Numbered from the stretch's first letter, positions 25,201 through 41,620 are shown. The stretch: DNA of 64,000 bases from Brachyhypopomus gauderio (GCF_052324685.1 NC_135222.1:10585873-10649872); one strand, 5' to 3'. Notes: a model not told the origin generated them from the letters alone. Program-made: numbers and translations.

Positions 25201-28200
25201 CTGTAGGACAAACTACACAGTCAAGCACTGCGCCTGAAAAATCAACAACCCAGACTCCAACAGGAACTTCTGGTCAGTCTTCCACCATCACCAAATCTAC
25301 TGTAATACCAGAAACAACAGCTGGAGTTTCATCCACTACAGTAGAAAAACCACCAACAGAGACCACTGCTGCAGCAACAACCGTAGCCACTACTGGTACT
25401 ACTGTGCCAGCCACAACTCCCTCAGGACCAACTGAATCATCTTCTCCCACTACAGGGTCTACACCAGGTGGTTCCACAAGCTCCCAACCATCAACTGTGA
25501 CAGCGACAACACCACGTCCTGAGACAAGTGGTGTATCATCTACTACGACTGTACTGCCTGAAACGAAAGCCACAAGTCCTGCTGCCGCAGAGACCAGCCA
25601 ATCTGTAGGACAAACTACACAGTCAAGCACTGCGCCTGAAAAATCAACAACCCAGACTCCAACAGGAACTTCTGGTCAGTCTTCCACCATCACCAAATCT
25701 ACTGTAATACCAGAAACAACAGCTGGAGCTTCATCCACTACAGTAGAAAAACCACCAACAGAGACCACTGCTGCAGCAACAACCGTAGCCACTACTGGTA
25801 CTACTGTGCCAGCCACAACTCCCTCAGGACCAACTGAATCATCTTCTCCCACTACAGGGTCTACACCAGGTGGTTCCACAAGCTCCCAACCATCAACTGT
25901 GACAGCGACAACACCACGTCCTGAGACAAGTGGTGTATCATCTACTACGACTGTACTGCCTGAAACGAAAGCCACAAGTCCTGCTGCCGCAGAGACCAGC
26001 CAATCTGTAGGACAAACTACACAGTCAAGCACTGCGCCTGAAAAATCAACAACCCAGACTCCAACAGGAACTTCTGGTCAGTCTTCCACCATCACCAAAT
26101 CTACTGTAATACCAGAAACAACAGCTGGAGCTTCATCCACTACAGTAGAAAAACCACCAACAGAGACCACTGCTGCAGCAACAATTGCTGAAACCTCAGC
26201 TACTACTGGTACTACTAGGCCAGCCACAACTCCCCCAGGACCAACTGAATCATCTTCTCCCAGTACAGGGTCTACACCAGGTGTTTCATCTGAGACACCA
26301 GAAGTATCCACTTCTCAGCCTTCCACCAGCACAACATCTACTACAATATCTCCTGAATTTTCATCCTCAACATCAGAAACACAAGCACCACCATCAGAAA
26401 CCACTGCTGCAACAAGAAGTGCTGAAACAACCCATGAACTTATTATAATCGGTAGTACGTTACCTTCAAAAACTGAGCCGCAAGTGATAGTTACATCAAC
26501 AAGTTCTGCACTTACAACCGAAACAGAGGGGACTTCTATCGCACCTATAACTCAAACACTTGCTAATATCACTGTGACATTACCAATTCATAGTTTCTGT
26601 TGCCTCGTAAATGACACAGAGTTTCTGCCAGGTAAAACTTACACTTAATCATTTATTTTTTCAAAGTTGTTTGCATACAGTGGTACTATCTATCTGTAAA
26701 CACACACAAATGTATATGTATATGCTTTTTTATTTTAGGAGAAATAATTTATAATGTATCAGATGGCTCTGGGTGGTGCTTTAGTGCATACTGCAGTGAG
26801 GTGTGTGTTATTGAAAAGACATCACATAGTTGTGCAACAACACCATCCCCTCACACATCCACCACTGAACCTAGCACCACAAGATCTGAAAGCACAGCCT
26901 CAACATCACTGCCTACATCTGTCAGCCCTGACTGTGCCAGTTTTAATCCACCAAGAAAGGTACTCCAGTGTTCAATCTTTATTTTCAAATAAATATAAAA
27001 ATGTACTTTACAGAAATTACAGTTTTATTTGCTACTCCTCATTTTTATTTTAAAATGACAGAATGGTGAATCCTGGCAATTGGACAACTGCACTACAGCC
27101 ACATGTACTGATGGCAAAGTTACCTACACACTACCCACTTGTGGACCAGCTGGACCTGCAAACTGTGAAAATGGCCGAACCCCCAAAAAAATATTTGATG
27201 ATTCTGGCTGCTGCTACAAATATGAATGTGAATGTAAGTTACTAACTTTTACGTAGCATATGTATATTCTTATGTCATATGTGTGTCAAGTATTATTCAT
27301 ATTTAATTGATATGCATATACCATATGTGTTTCTGCAGGTACTTGTACTGGATGGGATGGCTCTCATTATGTAACATTTGATGGGCATGATTACACATTC
27401 AGTGATAGCTGCTCATACATTTTGGTTCTCAGTGCAAAGTTGAAAATAGTCCTTGACAATCCACAGAGTCTAATCATTACATACAACTCTCAAGAGGTTA
27501 TTCTGACCCAAAAAATGACTACGAGTGGTGTAACCAATGTGGTAAATAAGTCTTGTCTCTATACATTTTCCTAATTTGCCATGCAGTAGGTTTAAATCAT
27601 GTCTGGGGAATCAGTCCCTAGAAATAGTAATTTTGTTCCAATTTCAAGAAATGTTTTATTCCCAGGGACACTTCCACCAACTGCAATTTATATCATTATA
27701 TTATCATGAATCTTATTTGATTACATGTTTTTCAAAAACACAGGTTATGGTGGATAACAAGCAAATCTATCCTGCATTCCAAAATAGCGATTTCATCATC
27801 ACAAGTACAGGAATGAAAGTCACAGTGACAATTTCACAGATTCAGGCTCAAGTTACTTACACTGGCTCCTCATTTAACATTGACTTACCATTCTCACTGT
27901 TCTACAAGCAAACTGAGGGTTTGTGTGGTGAGTAAATTCTCTCATTTATGCTTAGTCAAATTAAAATCTATTATTGGGAATGTAAATGTTATATTCACCA
28001 TGTGACAAATCATCAGAAAACATAGTTTTAATAATTCATTATTTTGCCCAGGTACATGTGATAATAACCAAGAAAATGACTGCCAGTCACCCTCTGGTCA
28101 GACTGCGCCCTGCTCCCAAACAGCTCCCAACTGGCAGGATTCTAGTAAACCATGTATACAAACCACCACCCCCACTCCAACAACTGCATACCCCAAGAGC

Positions 28201-31188
28201 ACACCCTCCCCATGCACATCATCAGTCTGTGAGCTCATCTACAGCCCGTGAGTAACAAAAATGAGGTCACAAAAAATGTTACTGTTAAATATGTTACTGT
28301 TATATTGCTATCCTACTTTATTGTCTTTGTAACTGTGATACTCTACAATTGGATAGCATGCATCTGTAACTCCTTGTTTCATTATTACAGCCATGTTATA
28401 TTTATTTTACTTCAAGTATTCTTTTACAGAGCAACTTACAATTTCAATCACGTCTGTATATGGTCCTTTTCCGTGTGTCTTGTTGGGTATTCTTCTGTGT
28501 TGCTTGTGTTATTGGTCGCACCTATTGTCTTGTCGTTGTGATATGTTTCACTTGTGTTTTGTTAGTGTTAGTTTATTTAAGTGTGTTGTCTACATTCCCC
28601 GTTCGTCATTGTAGATAATAGGTGTCTTGTGATGATAAGAAAATAGCCGCTACTCTGCCCACCTCAACATTTGTTTCATTTATTCCTTGCGTTACAGTTA
28701 GGATTCTTTCACAACAACTCTTACTGGTATACCCTGGCTCACTGGCCAAAATGGGTGATTAAAGCCCAGATACACACTTTGAAATGAAATGAAATGTGCC
28801 TTATTTGTCAATTGTGAATTTACACCCCAATCGAAATTTGTCCTCCACATTTACCCATCTGTGCAATTAGAACACACACACAAACACACACTAGTCATTA
28901 CTTAGGGGGCTGTGGTGCACACATGCCCAGAGCGGTGGGCAGCCCTAGCCCGGCGCCCGGGTAGCAGTAGGGGTTAAGTGCCTTGCTCAAAGGCACCTCA
29001 GTCATGGCCTCAGGCCTGGGAATCGAACCCACGACCCTCCAGTCACAAGACCAGTTCCCTACCACAGGACCATGACTGCCCTAGACTTTAGAGCAAGTGT
29101 TGTTAAGCACTATGCTACACCAAGCATGCCATGTGTTTGAGCCACTTCTTTAAAACATCTTTGTTTCCATTTTAGAGTATTTGACGAGTGCCGTAATGCC
29201 ATACCTCCAGAGCCTTATGTTGAAGGCTGCAGGGAAAATGATTGTCCAGGTTGCACCAGTGTGGAGGCCTATGCATCAGCATGTGCTAACAAGGGCTTCT
29301 GTGTAGACTGGAGGAGTTCAACAAATGGGATATGTGGTGAGGGGATAACAGGCATCTCTCTGCATCCCAGAAGTCCATTATCTGGCATCTTATTTGTAAC
29401 ACCTTTATTAGCACTAATTCTGAAGGTGTCAAATGATCATTAGATATCAAAGCAAAACTACAAAAACATATTGAAATGTCATTCCATGCCACATACAGTT
29501 TGTTTACAGTGATTGTTAGTGATTATCATTGTACCATTGATAATCATTACTGTTTTTTTTTTTTTTACAGAGTTTAAATGTCCTCCCTCTAAGGTCTACC
29601 AAGCCTGCGGACCAGATGTGCAACCAACGTGCAATGCACAGTAATGTCTTTGTCCACCCCCTCCAAATAGAACATATATTAACGCTTGATCATTCTGCTT
29701 CGGCTGTGTTTATTTTTCCCTATAAACCTCTTTCAGCATTGATTGTTATTGGATTATACATACTCTTAAAGAAGCTTTTTAAAGTTTGTTTTTTATTGTT
29801 TCAGGTATAATAGCCAATACCAGGACCTAATTCAGACCAACAACTCAGGCATACATGAGGGATGCTTCTGTCAGCCAGGAACAACCTTATTCAGCACAAA
29901 CTCCGATGTCTGCGTCACATCCTGCGGTAATACTCCTGTAGCTTTGCAAGATGACAGAGTTTGAGTTCATAGTTCTTGAATTCGCTGGGGTGCCAGTTTC
30001 CATATTTTCCACAATTGTAAAAGGTGTTTGTCTCTGTCTTCTAGCTTGCACAGGCCCTGATGGGAGCCCAAAAATGGTGAGCATTCTTGCACTTTGATCA
30101 CCATATTTGCTGTGGCTTTTCTGTAAACCTATTGTAACATTTTCATTACTATGTACTTTTTATAACAATATGCTAACACTGTGAGACATGCTACAAAGAA
30201 GCTTGACATTTTTTACTGCCCTTTTAGCCAAATGAAGTATGGCAGAATGGATGCCAAATGTGTGAGTGTAACAAGGACAGTCTGAGTGTCCAGTGTTGGC
30301 CTGTTGCCTGTCCCACTGCATCCATCCCTGCATGTGACAAGCCTGGAGAAGTTCTTGTCAACACATCAGATGGATGCTGCATGAGCTATGAATGCCGTGA
30401 GTAATCTGAAGAAAAGTTCCTGACAGAATTATCCGAATACTAAACCACTGTTTAGTCACACAAACACACAAAGAATCATATTTATGGAAGAAATGGTAGC
30501 AGCAAACATATTTTTTTAAAGAAAGCAGGCTGGGCATTTTAACTCATCACTTGGTATTGAGACTAAATTGTGAAAGACTAATGTTCTTTTGTATTGTCCT
30601 CCAGATGTCCCACCAAGTGAATGTAAAATTCAGACGAACACCAATGTTCTGGTTAGCAAGGGTTGCACTAGCACTGTGCCTGTGGAAATCACTTCCTGTG
30701 CAGGCTCCTGTGAAACTTCCTCCATGTGAGTATGGAAACATTGATCAGATGTGCCCAGTGCTGTCATCCAAAAAAGATGTAGACCTGCCATGTTAAGCAC
30801 AATAAATTCAGGATTTAATTCATATACAAGAGGTCAACAGCATATGCATTGGAGGGCAAATAAGGATGACGAGGGCAAAGAATAGTGACTTCAGACTGCA
30901 TCACCAAAGCTCATATTAAGAATCAACCCCTATTAGCTTTGAGGGTGCAATATAAAGTCACTTTATTTTTTGATTGAGCCACATGTGATGTCTTGTTACA
31001 GGTACTCTGCAGAGGCCAATTCTCTTATGCACTCTTGCTCTTGCTGTCAAGAGCAGAGCACAAGTCAGAAGGAAGTGGAAATGACTTGCCCCAATGGCTC
31101 AAAGACTAAATACACATATACCTACATTGAATCATGTGGCTGCACAGTGCAAAGATGCTCTGAAAAGTTCAAGAAGGGAAATAACTGA
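5051..31188 (+). CDS. Secreted gel-forming mucin, MUC5AC/MUC2 type, complete (41 coding exons, 5,604 aa)
   Basis: A polymeric mucus glycoprotein, secreted by goblet-type cells and assembled through disulfide bonds. The joined exons total 16,815 nt with every splice phase consistent from ATG 5051 to TGA 31186-31188. Domain order is: signal peptide (1-24, LVTA before QT), VWD1 (about 27-210) with C8 (212-282) and TIL, VWD2 (364-568) with C8 and TIL, VWD3 (829-1052) with C8 and TIL, Pro/Thr/Ser region (about 1260-4990), VWD4 (5124-5318), C8, TIL, VWC (5446-5502) and CTCK (5503-5604). CGLCG motifs occur in VWD1 and VWD3, and GLCG in VWD2 and VWD4. I see no CysD domain. The position next to tollip matches the MUC5AC/MUC5B side of the vertebrate cluster, but fish paralogue naming (muc5.1, muc5.2, muc2) cannot be settled without a tree. 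Exon coordinates are in the three block entries. Confidence 0.92.
10088..10228. repeat. Short tandem repeat (about 45-bp units) and (TAA)n in mucin intron 15
   Basis: Around 10088-10176 the phrase TAGCTGTTATATAA and close variants recur two to three times, with TAATAGATGTTAATAAT between them. A TAA microsatellite follows to about 10227. It is intronic and AT-rich. Confidence 0.75.
13036..13375. mobile_element. Probable interspersed repeat in mucin intron 25
   Basis: A block of CpG-containing sequence sits inside an otherwise AT-rich intron, from TGTCGGGTGCGTGG to GGCTGTAGCGTGAC. It carries a GTTTATTAGAGA motif, CACAGGTGAAAC in the middle and a GGGGAGGAGTCAGGGG end. The same architecture recurs at 37784-38077 in reverse and around 58310-58790. 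I cannot name the family and see no coding sequence. Confidence 0.55.
15505..26631 (+). other. Mucin exon 29: giant Pro/Thr/Ser exon (11,127 nt)
   Basis: The acceptor is the AG at 15503-15504 and the donor is GTAAAA after 26631; both are in phase 1 with their neighbours. The exon encodes about 3,709 residues without a single stop. In the consensus 134-residue unit I count 66 Ser/Thr (about half) and 15 Pro, with no Cys and no Asn-X-Ser/Thr sequon, so glycosylation here should be purely O-linked. The last 150 residues are unique Ser/Thr-rich sequence, ending in a CC pair and NDTEFLPG that leads into the post-mucin cysteine-rich domain. A methionine at 15756 opens a long frame but is internal, not a start. 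Large single PTS exons are normal for this family; the length and uniformity are at the high end of what I would expect. Confidence 0.93.
15603..26184 (+). repeat. 402-bp tandem repeat array (26 full units plus partial) encoding the mucin domain
   Basis: The phrase [10 protein letters not shown] recurs exactly every 402 bp from 15626 to 26078, which makes 26 complete periods with no insertion or deletion. Units differ by only a few substitutions, such as Thr/Ser in SSSP(T/S)TG, TTTVL/TKTVL, TAGASS/TAVASS/TAGVSS and a silent CGG/CGT. The left edge is a chimeric partial unit (15560-15625). The right edge decays from 26185 into a diverged unit that ends near 26284. Such uniformity points to recent homogenisation by unequal exchange or gene conversion. 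Copy number should be treated as the assembly's estimate. Confidence 0.96.
28455..28730. repeat. Possible repeat remnant in mucin intron 34
   Basis: A GT-rich block with TTTCACTTGTGTT and a TTAGTTTATTTAAG motif resembles the reverse complement of the repeat at 13036-13375. The similarity is weak and its limits are not clear. Confidence 0.3.
28781..29081 (-). mobile_element. tRNA-derived SINE in mucin intron 34
   Basis: Read on the - strand, the element begins GGGCAGTCATGGTCC and has an A-box-like TGGTAGGGAACTGG. The B box is GGTTCGATTCC at 29019-29029. It then runs through a GAGCAAGGCAC body and a CACA-rich stretch to an A-rich tail of (CATTT)n at 28781-28795. This head-body-tail layout is that of a teleost tRNA-derived SINE. 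It is a retroposed copy, not a functional tRNA. Confidence 0.85.
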
Positions 31189-31463
31189 GCGGGCTCCGAG
31201 TACACTTGGGGCGACTAAAGAAATCTGCTAATTTGTATCGATGGCAGACATTACTATCATTTTGAAGACTTGCATTTCCTAGATTTTCTTTAGACTTGCT
31301 GTGTGCTTATTAATCTTTCACTGAAAGTGCATGCAATAGTGGTGAAATGAAGAAAATATTTTATTATAATTTTTGGTAATGTATTAAAGCATTGTTAGAG
31401 CTCTTTCAGATGGCTTTCATGTTGTAAATGAGCTTGTAACTTTATTCTTGTCCTTTAGTTCAC

Positions 31464-31469
31464 AATAAA
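31464..31469 (+). terminator. Poly(A) signal of the complete mucin
   Basis: AATAAA lies 276 bp after the mucin stop codon, the only canonical hexamer in the immediate 3' flank. Confidence 0.7.
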
Positions 31470-31720
31470 ACTACTGCAGTTTAAAGCATGTTTGGTACTG
31501 TACTTTCTATTAAAACAAATTTTCATTTATAAACATTAACAGCACTATACTTAAAGATTACAAGGGCCAATGACCTCATTACTTAAAATGCATGTAATTG
31601 ATTATGAAGAAAGACACAAAATGTCTCTGCAAAGACATCCTTATACCTAAATGATGTAAAGAGATGAACTTCTACAACGTTGATTGCATGCTTACACAGG
31701 CACAACACACCTTTGAGTGG

Positions 31721-33407
31721 TTTATTTTATTCATTCTCATGTGTACTGTTCAACAGAAACGTAGAGAAGTAAAACTGTTCATTTCGGCGCTGAAAGCGTA
31801 AAGTGCTGAACAGCTTACCAACTTTTCTCTTACACCAGCCACCGTTACAGAATTACAGTTTAATGCAAGTGCATAACTATCAGGAGTTGTAAAATAGGTC
31901 CAAATTTAGCTTATGGTCTAATATAGCCTGATGAAAAAGCAGTGCAGTCCATACTTAGACAAAGTGAGTAACAACCAAAACTAGAGGCACCGGGCCCTTG
32001 CATTGATTTGACCACTTAGCAACCCAAGGTTAAGGACAATTACATGTGACATTAGCAAAATAGTAAAGAGCTCTAAATGTCCCATACTGCAATGCTTCTT
32101 TTCAGTGAGAATACAGTTGCATTATTAGTTATATCCATTCATATTACCTTTAAAGTTTAATGTAGCGGGACTACAATCCAATTAATAAAAATTACTTGTA
32201 AAAATAATAATGGTGCATATATGAGTGTGTGAGAGAGAAATATCAAAACAGTATTTGCATTGTTATTCATTAATATGGCCAAGGCTACCTCTTTGGACAT
32301 AAGATGTGTGCAGTTAGTTGCATTTCAGAGCCACAGTTTTTTTTTCCCCATCTTACATGACAACGTCCAAAGAATATGGCATCATTTATGAAATAAAAAT
32401 CCTTATTTAAAATAAACATTTTAAAGAAATCACATGGACCTTTCCTATATATTTTGTTTTCTTCACACGTCCATACATTTTGTAACACCTTTGGCATTCT
32501 GCAATATGTCACTTTCACATTTGTAAACAATCCATGAAATATGATAAATGTACTTTGACAATGAGCACCACAAGCAACATTAACACTAAAGAGTGACTGG
32601 TTTGTATGCCTGGATGTTAGTTTGGGGAAATGCTGACCAGATGTTGGCCAATAAAAGCAGATATACAAATAAAATTCAGGATTTCCAAATGGCATATTAT
32701 ATATAAGTAAGCACTAGCTAACTCCTCCAGAATTAAGGTAGCAGTGGGCTTATCTCACAGTTGAGCTCAGACTGCCTTAAATTAAACCACCTCACTTAAA
32801 TCCAGCTTGAATGTCACTTGTTAGGTCTGGTCTAGGTCACCTCACCCACCTCACTAGGTGAACTCTGGCTAACTCTGGCCAGGCCACTGCCTGCAGTTCC
32901 TCATCCTCCCTAACCCACTCAAAACAGAGATAGATTAAATGAGCACTCTGAACATTTCAGATGATGCTGTGAACCATTTGGAAGTGTGACAGGTTAAGCT
33001 GAAATTTCTGTTGAGTACAGGATCGGGTGCTTGTTTACAAACTTGAAAGAAGTGTTTACACTTGTCTTAAGTTTAATTACAAACACTAACTAATTTGTCA
33101 GAGGGTGTATACAGCAGAGTAGTGCATCTAGGTAGAGCAATACACAGATACAGACCTTTAGCTAAAGCAATTTTAAAGGAGAACAAGCAGCATATAATAT
33201 AATGGCCATTTAGTTAACTGAAAAAAAGTTTAAACATTTAACCTTTAAATCATTGTCGGCTTAATCATCTTAAATTTAAACATCTCCCATTACCCATGCC
33301 ATCTCTAAAATCTGACAGCTAAATATAAGTTTAATCAAAATAAATTAGAATCCTTTAAATATATATTTATATCGATAGATAGCTCTATCTATCTATATTA
33401 TACACCG

Positions 33408-33447
<40 letters not shown>

Positions 33448-33813
33448 GAGCTATAATTATACAGATAAAAGCACATTTGAAACACAAAGGAAACACGGGT
33501 TTACCCTAATACACATATACAGAACAGACAGGAGGGTTCAGAGAAAGCATGGCCACAGTCACAGACATGTACGGCCAAAACAAAGAAACCCCAAACCTTC
33601 TCACTAATAGCAAAGAAAATATGCAAGTTGCTCTTTTCATTATGATATATAATCACACTCAGGGAAACATACCATCCACTCTTTGGACTACGGATGTATT
33701 TTAGGAATTGTAGAGTACAACAGGTGGATTAGAGCACATGTTTCTGGGATGATGGTGGTATGGTGGACAACAGTTGGGTTTCTAGCTCTCTACAGTCTGG
33801 GACAGCCATGGGA
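31721..33813 (-). other. Likely tollip 3' UTR and convergent intergenic space
   Basis: No coding exon is supported here. Two overlapping AATAAA hexamers on the - strand (31721-31731) are the first candidates I see after the tollip stop, which would give a 3' UTR of about 2.1 kb, comparable to the long UTR known for mammalian TOLLIP. A 136-codon open frame on the - strand (32695-32285) has no recognisable domain and probably lies in this UTR. A GT/TA microsatellite is at 33403-33447. Confidence 0.4.
33403..33447. repeat. (GT)n(TA)n microsatellite
   Basis: A GT run passes directly into a TA run just beyond the tollip stop codon. Confidence 0.9.
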
Positions 33814-39453
<5,640 letters not shown>

Positions 39454-40123
39454 TTTATTAATGTAAAAAGGAGACTTTACGAAGGAGTGAACCAATTTTT
39501 TTTATTGTTGTTGATGTTCCTTCTCTTTTATGGTTACAGCATATACTGCAACAAGAAACCTACTGCCACCTACTGTACATTTGTTGCAGCACAAACCTTT
39601 GTAACGGGGAGATTTCACAAGATGTTGTGCAACCTTGTGCTAAGCCCGGATTGATCAACCGTATGAAAAAAAAACATACAATAGACTTAATTAGAGGAAA
39701 CTGCAAGTTATCGATCAAATACTAAGTTAAAAAGACTTTATGCCACGTAGAACGCATATGAGATGTGTGGCAGATAGCGAGCTAGTAGCTATCAGGGATG
39801 TTATACCAGCTATGTACACATTTTTATTATAACTGATATCACATGACTTTATAGAATGTATCTTATACACTTTTTGTGTATTAATTATTTATTAATTTAT
39901 ATTTTAGAAGGAGACCGCTCCAGAGCACAGCACGTAGAGAAAAACAGAAGATTTATATGAAAAGAAGCAAAATGGTTTCACTGTTCTGTGGGTCTGTAGT
40001 ATGCATGGAATCATAATAACTGTATTAGCATTAATGATACATTAAATATATTTACATTTATGCATGTGTATGTAGTATTTAGTAACAGCATTAGATAGGA
40101 AATAGACCCTAATGGGTCTGTAA
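39454..40123. other. 5' flank of tollip
   Basis: This is the upstream side of tollip, which is transcribed leftward. I see no TATA box at a convincing distance and no other gene. CpG dinucleotides are more frequent in the first tollip intron (about 39000-39260) than in the flanks, which fits a housekeeping-type promoter around the first exon. Confidence 0.4.
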
Positions 40124-41620
40124 TATACTGCACAAGAAAATAAAGGGAACACTAAAATAGCATCCTATATCTCAATTAATAAAATATTCCAGTTGAACAT
40201 TTCTATTTACTACATAGTGGAATGCATTGAGAACAAAATAACGAAAATGATCAATGTAAACAATATTATTATCCCATGGAGGTCTGGATTTGGAATCCTA
40301 CTCAAAATCAAAGTGGAAAATCAAGTGACAGGCTGATTCAACTTCAGTGGAAATTCCCCAAGACATGTTAGAATGAGGCTCAGTAGTGTGTGTGGCCTTC
40401 ACTTGCCTGTATGACCTCCCTAGAACACCTGGGCATGCTACTGATGAAGCGGTGGATGTTCTCCTAAGGAATCTCCTCCCAGACCTGGATTAAAGCGTCA
40501 GTCAACTCCTGGACAGTCTGTGGTGCAATGTGGTGTTGATGGATGATGTCCCAGATGTGCTCGATTGGATGCAGGTCTGGGGAACAGGCAGGCCAGTCCA
40601 TAGCATTAATGCCTTCATCATACAGGAACTGCTGACACACTTCAGCCACATGAGGCCTAGCACTGTCATGCATCAGGAGGAACCTAGGGCCCACTGCACC
40701 AGCATATGGTCTCACAACCGGTCTGAGGATCTCATCCCGGTACCTAATGGCAGTCAGGGTCCTTCTGGCTAGCACATGGGGGTCTGTGCCTCCCCACACC
40801 ATTACTGACTCACTGCCAAGCCGGTCATGCTGGAGGATGTTGCAGGCAGCAGAATGATCTCCACTGTGTCTCCAGACTCTGTCATGTGCTCAGTGTGAAC
40901 CTGCTCTCATCCATGAAGAGCACAGGGCGCAATGACGAATCTGCCAATCTTGGTGTTCTCTGGCAAATGTCAATCGCCCTGCACAGTGTTGGCTGTAAGC
41001 ACAAGCCCCACTTGTTGGGCCCTCATACCACCCTTATGGAGCTGTTTCTGACAGTTTGAGCAGAAACATGGATATTAGTGACCTGCTGGAGGTTGTTTTG
41101 CAGGGCTCTGGCACTGCTCCTCCTGTTCCTTCTTGCACAAAGAAGAAGTTTGTGGTCCTGCTGCTGGGTTGTTGCCCTCCTACGGCCCCCTCTATGTCTC
41201 CTGGTGTACTGCTCCATGCTCTGGACACTGCTTACAGACACAGCAAACCTTCTTGCCACAGCTCGCATTGATGTGCCATCCTGGATGAGCTGCACTACCT
41301 GAGCAACGTCTGTGGGTTGACAACACCTCGTGCTGCCTCTATGGTGAGAGAACTGACAAAATGCCAAAGTGACCAAAACATCAGCCAGAAAGGATGAGAA
41401 CAGAGAAAATGTCTGTGGTCACCACTGGCAGAACCACTGCTTTATAGGAGTTATCTTGCTAATTGCCTCTCATTTCTACCTGTGGTCTGTTCCATTTGCA
41501 CAACAGCAGGCGGTTCACAATCAGTGTTGCTTCCTAACCAAACAGGTTGGTTTCACAATGTGATTGACTTGGAGTTACATTGTATTGTTTAAGTGTTCCC
41601 TTTATTTTTTGAGCAGTGTA
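40124..41620 (-). mobile_element. Tc1/mariner transposon copy, degenerate
   Basis: Inverted ends are visible: TATACTGCACAAGAAAATAA at the left and, in reverse complement, TACACTGCTCAAAAAATAAA at the right. Both continue AGGGAACAC, and TA lies at both edges as expected for Tc1 target sites. The - strand carries broken transposase. Length is about 1.5 kb, the full Tc1 size. End divergence and broken frames indicate an old, inactive copy that could move only in trans. Confidence 0.9.
40464..41376 (-). pseudogene. Degenerate Tc1-type transposase
   Basis: The N-terminal fragment (41376-41023) shows the paired helix-turn-helix region ([20 protein letters not shown] and [13 protein letters not shown]). 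The first catalytic Asp is in LFMDESRF near 40895-40920. It is followed by an in-frame TGA. The second Asp (MHDSARPH) and the Glu (HPIEHIWD) are in the C-terminal fragment (40802-40464), with exactly 34 residues between them, the DD34E spacing of Tc1. Frame changes and stops between the fragments make it a pseudogene. It does not belong to the host genes on either side. Confidence 0.9.

Larger units (their letters stand above)
26739..31188 (+). other. Mucin C-terminal block: exons 30-41 (post-PTS, VWD4, C8, TIL, VWC, CTCK)
   Basis: Coding exons: 26739-26959, 27062-27233, 27339-27541, 27744-27927, 28052-28247, 29176-29336, 29571-29640, 29805-29926, 30045-30076, 30228-30396, 30605-30725, 31002-31188. 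Exon 30 starts with the conserved GEIIYN and GWCFSAYC motifs seen right after the mucin domain in the family. A short second Thr-rich linker follows. Exons 32-34 form VWD4 (GLCGTCDN near its end). Exons 34-35 give a C8-like module, exons 36-37 TIL, exons 38-39 VWC and exons 40-41 the cystine knot. VWD4 is unusual: the GDPH cleavage tetrapeptide is replaced and a cysteine-bearing loop appears to be missing. Exon 34 ends in CC|GTGAGT, and exon 35 follows a 928-bp intron carrying a SINE. Confidence 0.88.

Noticed and set aside
15603-26184. CRISPR-like or satellite array
   Set aside because: The units are 402 bp, coding and contiguous without spacers, and lie inside an exon of a eukaryotic gene.
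15626-26311. Series of 118-codon open frames on the - strand, one per 402-bp unit
   Set aside because: They are antisense shadows of the mucin repeat: identical spacing, no splice or start context and no recognisable domain. They stay open because the sense codons are biased.
15756-26648. A single 3,630-residue gene starting at 15756
   Set aside because: The methionine is internal. The frame continues upstream to an acceptor at 15504, and a phase-matched donor lies at 26631, before the apparent stop. It is exon 29 of the mucin.
28989-29081. A tRNA gene on the - strand
   Set aside because: A-box- and B-box-like motifs are present, but they belong to a SINE head with a SINE body and tail. The cloverleaf pairs are not kept.
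32285-32695. A 136-codon gene on the - strand
   Set aside because: No domain, no homologue I recognise and no splice partners. It probably lies in the tollip 3' UTR.
40464-41376. A host protein-coding gene between tollip and slc35c1
   Set aside because: The frames are fragments of Tc1 transposase inside inverted repeats.
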